Assembly: GCA_902806565.1 (NCBI GenBank)
Contig: CADCXA010000069.1
Span: 62,001-126,000, forward strand
Reading direction: 5' to 3'
Length of the DNA: 64,000 nt
Origin: Hypoxylon rubiginosum
Lineage: Eukaryota; Ascomycota; Sordariomycetes; Xylariales; Hypoxylaceae
Below the pieces are notes generated by a model, which made no database searches, was not told where the DNA came from, and was given only the letters and a program-made list of their open reading frames with translations. The position numbers and the translations under genes are program-made. Shown here piece after piece: positions 44,615-56,364 of the stretch (positions within the stretch are counted from its first letter, which is position 1; every line of letters begins with the position of its first letter).

Positions 44615-45626
44615 ATGCCTCTTCTTTCCACCACACCCCTCACAACACGCGCCGTATTCCGGCGGCAGCTCGAGCAGCTGCGCGCGTCCCGGCTGCCGCG
44701 CTCCGCGCCGCGCCGCTTCCAGTCTTCCGCCAACCCTAACCCCGGCTCCGGTCCTAAGAACGCCGAAGCGGCCAAGCCGAAGCCAGCCGAGGTAGTAGTA
44801 GAGGACCCGATCCCGGTGGGCAGCACGCCCGCGGTGCCGCCGGTGCCGCTCTGGCTGCGGCTGGGCCCGCTGACGCGCGCGGGCCAGGCGTACGCGCGGT
44901 CGCAGCGGAGGAGGCCCTGGGCCACGCAGGTCGTCACGTCGCTGTTTATCTACCTGGCGGCCGACCTCAGCGCGCAGCGCATCGGCGGCAAGGAGTACGC
45001 GCCCGAGCGCACGGGGCGGAGCTTGGTCGTCGGGGCGGTGGCGGCGGTGCCTGGGTATCTGTGGTGAGTAGTTTTATCTTGTTTCTTGTCTCTTCTTGTG
45101 TTTGGGTTGGTCGTCTTTCCGCCTGTCTTGAGGATATCCATACAGGGGAGCTATGGTCTAATCAGGACCGCAACCACGCAGGTTCGTCTGGCTATCCCGC
45201 AACTTCAACTACGCGTCGCACGCGGTCTCGATCGGCGTCAAGATCGTCGTGAACCAGATGGTCTTCACGACGGCCTTCAACAGCTACTTCTTCGGCTTCC
45301 AGGCGCTGCTGGCGGGCGACTCCCCGCCCGAGATCTGGGACCGCGTCCGCCGCACCGTGCCCGTCAGCTGGGTCAACGCCTGGAAGCTGTGGCCCGCCGT
45401 CACCGCTTTCAGCTTTACCTTCGTGCCCATCGAGTACCGCAGCGTCTTCGCCGGCGTCGTCGCTGTCGGCTGGCAGACGTACTTGAGCTACCTCAACCGG
45501 CAGGCTGAGATCGAGGAGGAGGCTGCTGGTCATGGCAAGGCGGCGGCAGCGGCAGCGACATTGCCCGCTCCCGTCGAGAAGACGACCCCGCAGATTGACG
45601 TCCAGAAGCGGCGTATTGCGGCTTAG
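44615..45626 (+). CDS. Mpv17/PMP22 family membrane protein
   Basis: Exons 44615-45063 and 45182-45626 with a 118-bp intron (GTGAGT...CACGCAG); product 297 aa. The N-terminal ~60 residues are Arg/Ser-rich without acidic residues (RRQLEQLRASRLPRSAPRRF), as in a mitochondrial presequence. The Mpv17 core includes ATQVVTSLFIYLAADLSAQR, VAAVPGYLWFVWLSRNFNY, and FNSYFFGFQALLAG. The family signature VNAWKLWPAVTAFSFTFVPI is followed by RSVFAGVVAVGWQTYLSYLN. Members such as Sym1 and Mpv17 are inner-mitochondrial channel-like proteins; others are peroxisomal. The presequence favours mitochondria. The C-terminal ~45 residues are a variable Ala/Glu-rich tail. Confidence 0.9.
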
Positions 45627-46121
45627 ACTCGACATCAAATTTCTTTTTTCTTTGTATTAACTAAGCATACGGTATGGGTACGGGGTTAGCATCATATAGA
45701 CTTGTTTGCCGTGTGGGTTTCGTTTGTGCAATTATAGAGCCGGGTATTTCGAAAATTATAATGTATACAGTTGGCCGACGAGAGCGAGACGAAAGACAGA
45801 TGTTCGATACACCTAGCCGTTTCAGCGATAAGGCTTGCCTGGCAGCGTACATATTCGTGGACATATCTTACCGTATTTACTTTGGAGTATTTACATTCTA
45901 TTTACCTTGAAGCATTCTACAGTTACTCACTCGCCGTCTCTCGAATTTTCAGTCGTATGAAGTTTATAGGCTTCGATTCAACGCCTACCTACCTGCGAAA
46001 GGCAAGTTTCACCTTTTACTAACTGAACTACCTGGGTAATACATGGCCACGGGTGTTCCCTCCCGGTTATTCCTACTCATCTTAGGACCCCGAGCCCTTC
46101 GTCCACTCATTACAGTCTACT
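45627..46121. other. tail-to-tail intergenic region
   Basis: Between two convergent genes. No coding or repeat feature recognised. Confidence 0.5.
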
Positions 46122-47163
46122 CTAAGAGTTTTCGGGTAGACGGTGCTTGACGAGCTTTTGGATCACGCCCGCCGAGAACTCGGGGTTGTCTAGCAGCATC
46201 TGCGTCCAATCTTTATTATCGCTAACGTCCTCAATGATGACGGCGCCGAACCGCATGAGCATGTCCCGAATCGGGTCGTGGAACATCGTGTTCTGGAAGA
46301 CGTAGTGTATGACGGCCGCGATATCCCGGATGAAGGGCCGGAAGATGGTGAGCCGGAAGAGGAGCTCGCCCAGCTTGATGGCCGTGATGTCTGCCAGCTT
46401 GTCGATGCAGTACTTGTCCGCCAGCGTGTGCAGCTCGGCGTGGCAGAAGAGGAGCTCCCTGTAGTTGCGGAAGGGCTCCCCCTCGACCTTGTCGTACACG
46501 AGCTTCTCGCGAGGTGCGGAGTGGCCCTGTCCGGACAAATCAAACCACAAGACGAACGCTCTGCCCATTTTGGCCTTATCGTCGTGGCATATCTCGTTCG
46601 TATAGTTCGCGTACTTGCGCTTGCGCGTTATGGTGACAATCTGGTTGTCGGAGAGGTCCCTGTACATGTTGCTGATGGAATAGGGCAACTTCCATCGGTA
46701 CCGATGTCTCCTGTGGGGATATTTCTCGGCAGTGAACTTGGGCTTGGGTTTGGGGTTGGATTGAGGTTCTACCGAACTCGGGTTTTCGCCCGATTCATCT
46801 GGTGGTTCGCCATCATCAGACTCTGCAATGTCAACCACAGGTACGATGATAGGCTCGGGCTTGGCACAGTGGTAGTCGCCACAGTAGGCAAACTGCCTGA
46901 GTCGGTCGAAGGTCACCTCATCCACGTCCTCCCAGAATACGGTCTTGGATGCTGCCTCGGCGAAGTTGCCGTTGATCAAGACGTTGAGAGGCTCCGACAG
47001 TCTGGCAAAGACACCGGCGTGAACGGCGAACTCCTTTCTAGCAGGCCCTACAACAAATGTGAAGAAGCTGCTGTTCAGCAACCTGTAAATAACAGTACAA
47101 TTAGCAACTTGAACTTTGGGTGCGGTTTGGTATATACACTTACTCTACTGATGGAAGGTCCAT
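46122..47163 (-). CDS. BTB/POZ domain protein
   Basis: Exon 1 47163-47144 encodes MDLPSVE. A 61-bp intron (GTAAGT donor, GCTAAT branch) leads to exon 2, 47082-46122; product 326 aa. The fungal BTB pattern is clear: FTFVVGPARKEFAVHAGVFA (outer strand and the 'HxxxLA'-like region), LNVLINGNFAEAASKTVFWE, and DVDEVTFDRLRQFAYCGDY. The last is the 'F..F..fiYtG.Y' block of these proteins. A ~100-residue acidic/basic loop (ESDDGEPPDESG, KPKPKF, HRRHRYRWK) interrupts the domain. Then ELHTLADKYCIDKLADITAI resumes the BACK-like helix. Likely a protein-protein adaptor, perhaps for a Cullin-3 complex (family inference). Not a transcription factor: no zinc finger. Confidence 0.85.
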
Positions 47164-47817
47164 GATGTAAGATCTTGTAACAAGTTGGCTGCTACGATGG
47201 AGTGAGAGGCGTGAATTTAACAGATCAAGTGATTCACAGACTAGCTTCAGGTGAAGGTTTAGAACAAGTTCAAGGGGCCGGGCATGTGTGAATATCTGCA
47301 ACCGTGTAGATTACAATAATAAAGATGAGACGTGATGGGTATATGAAAGAAGGGTAAGTTGAAAGGAGACTTTAGAAATGAAGAGAATTGAGAGAAGTAC
47401 GGAATAGAGGTCCAAAGATAAGTTGATGTTAACGATGTTAACGGCATTCACGCCGCCCCCACTTTCCTCGGGTGGCTTGATGTCTGATCGTTGATAGGCC
47501 TCTGCCGTGTCACGAATTCACATACTGTATGACCTGAGTAGGCTAGGTACGTATACAAGTCGGGGTACTAGATACCGATGTGGCTGACGTCCATGCGAGT
47601 AAGATATTAAAAATAGATCATCCTGTACTTTGGAAGCGTTAGACACATCCTGTCGAGTATTCATGGCTAGGTGCGCATTAGATGAAGACATAATGGCTTC
47701 GTTAACGGTAGGTGTACATATCGAGCTGGAGTACCTAGAACTTGTCAAGACTCTAAGTTAACCATATCAGCCGAACATCCATTCTTGTTACTAGCGTCGA
47801 TCTGCTCGGGTAACTGC
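47164..47817. other. intergenic region
   Basis: Promoter side of the BTB gene and 3' flank of the ankyrin/CorA-like gene. No supported gene. Confidence 0.45.
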
Positions 47818-50800
47818 CTACGACCTCTTGTTCACGTCCCTTCTTCCTACAACGGTTCCTTCGACCATCGAAATGCCAATTCCGTCGTTAGACTGTGCAT
47901 TCGCGTCCTTTTTCAACCCTCCACTCTTCGACACGTTATATCTCATCCAAAAGTAAGGTATAGCACACAGAGCGATCGTTGCTATTACACCAATAACTTT
48001 GTGATCAAATCAGTAAGAAGATTGGACTCTACCACATCATGATACTTAATGCCACTTACCACAACCTGTAGCGACTTGCCACACAGCCCATTTGCTTGGG
48101 GTGAAGGACTCGACCTGCAGCGCTAACAGCGACGCGACGAAAGATAGAGGTGACTGCGCTCTTCATCAGGATAACTTCCAGATAGCTGATGCTTTTATGA
48201 GTCACTTACAAAAACCAGCGCATGAGCCAACTCAGTCGCAAGACTGATTTGATTGGCTACTGATTTGATTCGACTTACCCAGTTAGGTAATTCTGAAAAA
48301 TTGGGTGAACCAATTAAATTTATATTTTAACTGGCGGGGCACTCAGTCTGCGATAAGGGCTTTCAGGCCCACTAATTCCCCAATTTGGAAGAGAAAATTG
48401 GGTATTTTAGGTACCTATGTACCTGATAAGGGCTCGGATTATTATTAATCCGGACCCGGACCTGGAATCCTAAACCAGTTTGTGAATAGCTTCAGTCAAT
48501 TGAAAATATCGGAATAATTGGTTCAATTTCATATAATTCAGTTAAAGGTAATTAGACTGATTGGTTTGGGCTGACTCATGCGCTGACAAAAACTACCGTC
48601 AACCCGGTGAAAATGGCTAGGTATCTGGCCTGCTCTGACGCCCTGAGGGCGTTTTCAGTTCCAGCTTGACCATATAGAATACTCGTAAGATCTTTGGCCT
48701 ACCGATAGTTACTTTTAGTTACTTCTAGTACATAATGTAGTCGAATTGCATCAATCATACCTTCTGCTGCACGCTCTTCGCCCTCTGTTCGATTTTACTC
48801 ATATTGCCATGCAAGGATTTTCTGGCTTCAGACGGATCGCACCCTTCGACCCCCCATATGCAAGAGCCAGCTTCCGAATTTCCGAGACGCTGCTCGTGCA
48901 TTTTCTCCCAAACACTAGATTGGTGGTCAAAGACCTCTTTGATCATCCCAATTTCGTCTAGAACGTCGTTGATATTCACGAGACATGTTGTAGCATCATC
49001 AGAGAGGTTTCTGAAGTTCTTATCGGATTTTCCGAGACAGTGCTTTAATGTTCTGTAGCACTCATCGATATCTCGTGACTATTGAGTGCATGGGCGTATT
49101 AGCAACTTCTTGATTCTGAATTAAATATGGGTAGTCTATACAGAAATAAGACCTACAACTCGTTCGATCTCTCTTGAGAAAATTTCCAAATATGTGATAG
49201 GTTTATCGTCGATCTTGATCTTGATCGAAGATTGATACTGCATTGACGTCTTCACTATGTCATGATATAGTGCTTTGGAATCTTCAGAATCTTCAGTACT
49301 TTTGAATAGTTCTTCAATTTTGTCTAGGAGCTGCAGGTCTTTGAGCTGCGGGACCTTGTTCTGCGTGCCCTGCTCCTGCGTTTGCGTGCCCTGCGTTTGC
49401 GTCTGTGTATCCTGGGGGGCCTGCGCGCTCTGGACTTCCGGGTCCTGAGTTTTAGATGTGGCGCCGCGATGTTGTGGGAACAAAGTTACCAGTAGTTCTG
49501 TTGAGCGATAGCCTCGTCAGTAGTAATCGCTTACAGAGATAACTAACAATTAGAAGCCTACTCACCGTTCGTTCTAATCAGCCAGAGTTGTGAAACAACC
49601 AGGATCCTTTTGGAAGAGTTTACAATTTGAGATCTTTTCTCGTTATCGGATTGATCCTTCTGCTCAGGTTGACTACTTCCAGGGCGCTGGCCTTCCAGGT
49701 CCAAGCATTCCTCATGAGGTCTGCTTAAAAACATTTCGAATGCTTTCATGTAATTGCCATTCGTTAATGATTGATTCGTCTTTCGAGGCTGTGAAAATTT
49801 CTCATCACGCTGAGACTCTTCCAGGTATCGAGTGAAGACTTGATTTTTGTTTAAGTTATCTAGCTGGCGCTCGTCGAGGTCGTTGTTGTAGTAGTAATGA
49901 TCGAGCGTTCGCGGGGGATGCAATGTGCTGCGACTGTCCTCATACAGACTCATGATTATTTTGTCACACGAAGCTTGCCCATCTAGCCCCTTTTTGAATC
50001 CATCTAGGAAGTCGATGTCGATCACGGGTAACTAAACAGAGATACTCAGCACGTATGAAGATCAGTGTACAGTGTTTCTAGGAAATGGCCGACTCACCAC
50101 AGTCACAAAATTAGTGCCTTCTTCAATGAAACAGGGGTCGCAAAAAGGAGATGACTGTTTTGAGGGCTCAAAGGTCTTTCGAAGGAGAGCAAACATTGAT
50201 TTATCGAGCCTATTAGGGCTGCGAGGTTCGTACAGCGCCTGGAAATCACATTAATATGTTTTCTTCAATTCATCGCCGTCGCGTTCTTCGGCATGTAATA
50301 ACGATACCTTTACCCAGCGCCACTAATGTATCAACATTAGCAACTGCCTACACATGAGGTCCTTAATTCTTCACTGGAATGTAGAGTTGTATGCTTACAT
50401 TGTTCGCTGGAAAATGACACCAGACGTCCTTCCGTTCTAATTCCCTTGCCTTCTGTTTGATATTACCGAACTTTTGTATTAGATCACGAATCGAGAACAT
50501 AACCCCCTTCTTCTTTTTTTTCTCGCTTTGAATAAGAATCTCAGGCCAAACCTTAGCCTCCAGTTGATCGTCATGCTGGTCTCCCTCTCCTGGATTTCTC
50601 ATTTGCCTGTCTCTCATTCGCTGGTCTATCATGATTGCAATATTGATTTTCCAATATGCAACTGCAAAGCTCTGTAGATCCAACTCAGCAGGTTCTCGTG
50701 TGACAAGTTCAGTATTTGCATCATAATCCAGAAGCACCTTAACAGCTTCGGTCTCGCCCCGGAAGATAGCAAAATGTATTGCCGTCCATCCCATCCAGTT

Positions 50801-51580
50801 TTCCAGATTCATGGATTCACGGTCGAGTTTAAGTAGTATTTTTAGCAAGCGAATAGATCCTAGGGAAGACACCTGTTCGAAGCAAAAGCGACGGAACTCC
50901 TCGGGAGTTGTTTGGAGATCCTGCTTCGAAGCTTCTAACATCGACTGAACTACAGCTTCTAGCTTGTCGTCTGATGGTTCATTATCCTTGTGCCATAAAG
51001 GGTAAATACCCCGGCATGCGAGGTAGTGGATTGGAGTATTGCCGACGTCATCCTCCTGAGCCACATGGATTTTCCGGTGCTCGTCGGGCAGTTCGCCAGA
51101 TTTCCGCAAGAGTAAATTTGCAATGTCTAGCTGTGCTGCTCTGCAGGCAATCCCCAAGGGAGTCTCTTCGGACCCGTTTGTCGCGTTGAGGTCGATTCTA
51201 GGTTGGTCTAGTAGAAGCTCGACCGCCTCGTCATTTCCAAAAAGGCATGCTACGTGAAGAGGGCGCTGTTTACCGTATGTGTCAACTTCGATGTTCTCGT
51301 GTTGGAGACATCGAAGCACATCTTGAGTCATCAAATTTCCGAGCTTCTTCTTCTCGAGTAACTCCTGTGGCGATATTTTGTTGAGCCTGTTTCCCGGGTC
51401 GTTCTGCATGTTGACCATCTCAGGCATTTGTTCTAGGATATTGCGCATCTTTTCTCGGATGTTGCGCTTTTTTTCATTGTCTTTCTCGTTCGCGCCGTCT
51501 TGAATGAGATCGAAAAGGGTATCGATATGATCCGGTTCAGTCTCGGCTGGGGTAGAAGTTGCGGAGTTCATGTCGGCCAT
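47818..51580 (-). CDS. ankyrin-repeat protein with CorA-like two-helix membrane domain, carrying a MITE at a splice site
   Basis: Nine exons: 51580-50399, 50322-50308 (15-nt micro-exon), 50238-50098, 50031-49566, 49497-49157, 49078-48761, 48698-48588, 48153-48060 and 47996-47818. The lengths sum to 948 codons in one frame. Residues ~130-330 contain ankyrin repeats (RPLHVACLFGNDEAVELLLD, TPLGIACRAAQLDIANLLL, TAIHFAIFRGETEAVKVLL). Next is KDVWCHFPANN-WRWVK, typical of fungal ankyrin/CorA-like proteins, then RTLDHYYY, LVVSQLWLIRTNELLVTLFP and a coiled coil (DEIGMIKEVFDHQSSVW). The C-terminus has two helices (RYLAIFTGLTVVF-SPLSFVA and VIGVIATIALCAIPYFWM). No GMN magnesium-selectivity motif is seen. 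A 370-bp MITE interrupts the exon 7/intron 7 boundary. The last acceptor could alternatively lie 15 nt downstream. Function unknown; possibly recognition or signalling. Confidence 0.78.
48208..48593. mobile_element. hAT-like MITE with 8-bp target duplication inside the ankyrin/CorA-like gene
   Basis: Element 48216-48585 (370 bp). It starts CAGCGCATGAGCCAAC and ends with the complement of CAGCGCATGAGTCAGC (14 of 16 matching). Both sides abut identical 8-bp repeats ACAAAAAC (48208-48215 and 48586-48593). CAG-starting termini and the 8-bp duplication are the hAT superfamily pattern. The interior is AT-rich, with ACTGATTTGATTGG-type subterminal repeats and no transposase. The host gene reads right to left, and the duplication covers its exon 7 end and the GT of intron 7. 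Confidence 0.92.
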
Positions 51581-53951
51581 CTTTCGAGTGGTGTTGATGC
51601 TTCTGGCGGCAGTGGTATGGGTAGTGTTGGCAATGATGGTAATGGTCTCTGGTGATAAGAAAATAATTAAGGCTTCAGTTCTCAAACTTAAGATCGTCGG
51701 GTCTGTAGCGATTTTGCTAGGGGCATACCCCTACCTACCTTGTACTGGAAATACTTGAACATAGGCCACACTGGGCGTAGGTTGCGTTATACAAACATTC
51801 CGAAAGTTTTTCGTTCAGCTCATGCAATAAATTCTGTAATGGTAGATCTGTCTCGGGATGGTCAGCTGTTAAATAAGTTGTGGCTTTTCCACCTGACAGT
51901 GTAACACTGAGAGCGAATGAAATCTACCCACCTTATCATCCCCTTTCTCCAGCCTGCCTTCTACCGTCGATTATTTCCTCGACCGTTGCTGCTGTCCAAT
52001 GCCGCTCGTAAATTTCATCATGTGGGTGTACACCATATCTTTGAGCTGAATATGTCCTAGCCTTTCCGTCGCATATACCTGCCTAGGTACCTTCAACTTG
52101 TTAGTTAATAGGAGCTGTCGGTCGAACGGGATCGGCTTATTGATCGATCTTGACCTAAAGCAGCCGGCAAGTTTTGACCACTTATCCGTCTCAGCAGTAA
52201 CCTCGGAGTTGCGTTGGAGGTGACTTGCCGCACCCCTCTTAGTAAAACCGCATTCTAAACGCTTGAGGGACGACATCATTGGAGACAGAATTCCCATATA
52301 GAATCTATGCAGCCATGTCATCCCCACCTTCATTTCATCCAAAGAGTCCGGCTTCGCCAGAGTTCATTTTGTCTGATATGCTAGCCTTCTACCACATCAA
52401 CGACTCTTGTGCACCCATAACGCTAGGAACTGATGCATCCACCCCTCCAGAGCTCTCATGGGTTGTAGTATCATGTCCAAACTCGGGTATCAAGTAGGTT
52501 AATACTTTCCCCTAGATGAAATCCACACTACCTCCGGATCTGGGTCTTTCGGGCCTAAATCCTTGGAAACTAGCTCTACATTGGTCGACATTGCGCGGTG
52601 GCTGTGGCTTTGGAGTAAAATGAGCACCTGAAGCCTCTGCGCCCCATGAATAAGATTGCCTCATCAGGAAAAAGTGTTCCATTCACAATATCGAGGATTT
52701 TGAGGCGGAGCTTGATAACCCCTTTTTGATAGTCGACTGTAGTCGTTTCTGATTTGAGTTTATTTGAGAATCGTGATGTGATGTTCGTTCCTACCATCTA
52801 TGGACGGTACCTTCATCGTTAAGTCGGGCCTGAAAAGAATCGATCACTCACATTGCTAGAAATTGATAGGTCAAAATTCAGCCATAGCTTGATTTTGGAC
52901 TGAGTTACTAACCCACTAACCTGCCTAGGTAGGTACCAGGTAGGCACCTGGTATGTAGATACGTGCAACTTTAGGTACTGTGCTTAGATACCTGACAGGA
53001 GGATAATTGCTACCAATGTTGATCTGCCTGGGTAACTAGGTACCTAACCTACCTAGATTACTATTGTGAATGCCATTGCGGCCTCAAAGACCATTGTTCG
53101 CACAAGTATTTATCTCTTGTACGCCTCCCTCTTTGCTGGAATCGTTCCTTTGACCATCTGAAATGCCCCTTAGCTAAGAGTTCCGAACTACCTATATATT
53201 ACAGACAAACCCACCCTGATGCTATCGACGATATGGTTCATCAGAGCTCATTCCCACATATGACCCCTATCACCTCCCATCCCATTACTAGCAGCATCAC
53301 ACCGGCTTCGATAGTTTGGTCTTAGGTTTACAGCCGATACTTGGTAACATCGGGATTCCTACATCTCTGACTTTGAAATACTATCATTGTTCAAGCTGAC
53401 AGATCCTCAGTTTTCATCTACATATTCCGTACCCGACGTCGGCGATGTCGCCTACCTGTCAAACACGGCATATGAGATACCTAGGTGCCTCACCACTTTA
53501 CCCGCAATGATACCACATTCCTCGACCTCACTTCAAAGTACGGCGAAGCCCATCTAAGAGAGAATCCCCATTCCCATGCTCGCACTATACAGAACCCCAG
53601 CGTCGCCTCTGGGTGGCTGCCATTGGCTCTTCTGTGCGGCGACTTCACCTCCTGCTTGTCAGTCAAGCGTGCCTTTGGGCGCAGCCTATTGCGTTGCGGA
53701 GGTGATTGAATGTGCAGTGACATCTTTTTAGAGAGGTGGAGACCCGGAAACGATGATGAGAGTCGTAGTTGTGCGTATCTGCTGCTGTTGCATTCCAACG
53801 GAGGTGATCGCATCATCTACTTGTGCTATCAAAAGGTCAAGGTAGGAGGTGAGTTAGATATATTCAGCCAGAGAGGCCCTACGAGCAACCCATGTTGCTG
53901 TCAAGTTTATGGAAACTATCCAGAAATAAACAAATGTAGGGAACATCTGGT
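51581..53951. other. gene-poor stretch with possible gene remnants
   Basis: No intact gene can be supported. A minus-strand stretch at 52576-52797 (TTTVDYQKGVIKLRLKILDI) and another at 51971-52342 read like protein but have no start or splice context that joins them, and could be exon relics. AT-rich segments and TACCTAGGTAGGTACC ladders occur at 52920-53060. A + strand frame at 53710-54033 overlaps the end of the next gene and is not credible. Confidence 0.4.
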
Positions 53952-56032
53952 CTATCTTCTGGGCCAAAGCGGGACAGGGGAAGGATTTTTCGAGTTATTC
54001 ATCGTCGAATATACTGAATCATGTATCTTGTAGTCTTTAGCGTGACTCAAGTCGGGGGGGATAGGGGGCATCGGGCCGCGCGAGGAGGCGTCTCGGTATA
54101 TTGGCGGCAGCAGCAGTGAATCCCAACGAGAACGTTCTTTCGGCTGTTCATGGGAGCGTGGAGTAGATATAAGCGCGTCTGGATTGAGTATTGACTGTAA
54201 TTTTCTTTTGGCATTGGCGATGAGTTGATTCAACTGGAAGGTGATATTTCCCTTTTTGCTTGTGGTCGTGGGAATAAACGCATCAGTTGAGTTTGATTCG
54301 AGAAAGGGTCCATCTATTATGTAGTCGCGCACCGACGAGCCGTCTTCTAGCTTTCGTTTATCATCCGTGAGATCAGGTGGGGACTCAGTATCAACATCTC
54401 CCTCGAGTACATCGCCTCGCTTAGGAGATTTATAGACCATGGTTGCGAATATATCCACAACTTTTAGAAAAACTACCCGAGACCTCGATGGAAGAAGGTC
54501 TACCTTAAGCGCCATCAACCGAGACTTGATACTCTGAAGAGTCGGATGGATGGGCATCACATGGGCCTCTCCCAGTCCATCAACGGCTACGACATGACCA
54601 TACACTTCCCCTGTCGATTCACAGATGACCCAAGCTCCCGAGTCACCGACCATTAAGCCTGCATTACACGTAAGAGTCAAAATAACAAAAATTGTCAGGT
54701 ATTTAAGTGCTTACTTGAGTCCGAGGCTGGTAAGAAGTCTAATGTTTGTACGAAGCCATTGCTGGGTGATATGAAAAGGGTACTCTGGTTTGACGACAAA
54801 ATACCCCGCTGGATCCCATGGCAGGTTATAACAGCCGCAGAATGATTTGATACATTAATGTTAGGTGAAATGTACAGTTCTGTTATCCTTTCGTAGTTTT
54901 TATGCTGGGATTCGTCATTGTCCATATTGAGGATTTGTTCTCCGTTTTTACCTCCCCGTCCTGCTGACCATGGATAGAAGAGGATGTTGGGCTCGTAGTA
55001 TTTCGGATTTATTTTAATTAGTGCCCAATCGTGATTTCTTATTGGATTACTAGAGTTGAAGGAACTCATAGCTATAGTGCCTATTTGGATCTTCTGCTGG
55101 CTAGTGTTGTAGACAGAGCCACTATCTGCTGCTCCTGGTTCAGACAGTTGAAATGTTCCATAGTTTTCGGGGTCGTCGCTGTCCTCCGAGGAACTTTCGT
55201 CACTTGAATCTGAAGAATACTCCGAAGAATCATCAGTACGAAGGCTGGCCAACGAGTGTCCAGCAGTTAGGGCATATATTGCTGACTCCTTCTCTGTTAC
55301 GACTTCAATCAAACCTCCGATAGTCGCGCGCTTAGAAAGTCCGTTTAGACTTATCTCGATTGCTGTGCTACACATGGTCCATTTGATGTCTTCCGAAAAA
55401 GCGGAAACTGTTGCGGTTTCCGATGAAAAAAGCCTGATCAGGGCTGAATCGATGAAGTGCAGGCGGAAATCAGAACCAAGGGTCTCCTTTACATCAGGGG
55501 TTTCAAAGAACTTCTTGACTTTTTTCAAAATGCGCCTCTCGCATTGCACGACTATGAAAAGTTCTGCGTTCTCATCGGTTTCTCCCCTGTATCGCAACTT
55601 CATTGAAATGTCGCCAATGTTCTTGCTTCTCTTGCCCGATACCGACTTCCAAAGAGCCTCCGTGTAGAGAATCTTAAAATCCAAGAATCGATTCTTGAGA
55701 TCTTCCGGGATAGGCTTGTCGATTACATTGTGAGACGACGGATGCCGACCAGGAAACTTTGTCCCCTCTGTATGACCCTTGTTTGTGCCGGATGTCGAAA
55801 TAAGTGAGGCATATCCAGAATCACTTGTCCCCGGGTCGGGAACTTGAAAGGACGTTGGCACCTCGTTATCGCGGCAGGTGGTTGGCGATTTTATGTGATG
55901 AACTGGTCTTGAGGAATCGTATTTTAAAACAGAAAGCTTATGCGTGAGCTCTTCGGCTTCGGACTCTAGTGATGCGTGCGGGCGGGATTGCCGCGGGATC
56001 GGTTGGATAAGTCCATCGTCTGTCGCTGGCAT
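53952..56032 (-). CDS. trypsin-fold-like protein with His/Asp/GDSG triad
   Basis: Two exons, 56032-54715 and 54658-53952, with a 56-bp intron; product 674 aa. Residues 1-~110 are Ser/Pro-rich, and ~120-215 resemble a helical accessory domain. From ~235 a chymotrypsin-like core is suggested by TAGHSLASL (His), IRNHDWALIKINPKY (Asp), and SLMVGDSGAWVICESTGEVY (Ser in GDSG), followed by GHVVAVDGLGEAHVMPIH. The GDSG block is created by splicing at S-LMVGDSG. An acidic Ser/Asp loop (SSEYSSDSSDESSSEDSDD) sits between His and Asp. The GDSG...GHVVA...A.V.PI layout is a recurring fungal family of uncharacterised, possibly regulatory, serine-protease-like proteins. No signal peptide. Enzymatic activity is inferred only. 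Divergent from the TM protein gene at 56365. Confidence 0.75.
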
Positions 56033-56364
56033 GGTTAGTACAGGTTCGTCCTGCGACTTTGATGAAAACTCATTGTCACTTTAAAGAATCGAAGCAAGAG
56101 GTCAAATAAAACTGAAAATTTTAAGGTCAACTGCCTACATATGTACGTAATTAAGATGCAAAAACGCGTATGCCCAACTCTGCACTGCCACTTCCCGCTT
56201 GCACTACCATTGCAGCAGGGCTTGCTATGGCAGGCGTTTTCATAGGCTGACATGCGACCCTTTGGGGGGTAATTCGTCAGATTTCCATATGACCCTGCCC
56301 AAGCCGGGATATATATAGTTGTCTTAATGCAAGATTTACGAAAATACCTATCAATTCGTGCTAA
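56033..56364. promoter_or_regulatory. short divergent promoter region
   Basis: A 332-bp gap between the start codons of the trypsin-fold-like gene (minus) and the single-TM protein gene (plus), so the two probably share regulatory sequence. GATATATATAG near 56308 may serve as a TATA-like element for the + gene. No further motif recognised. Confidence 0.5.
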
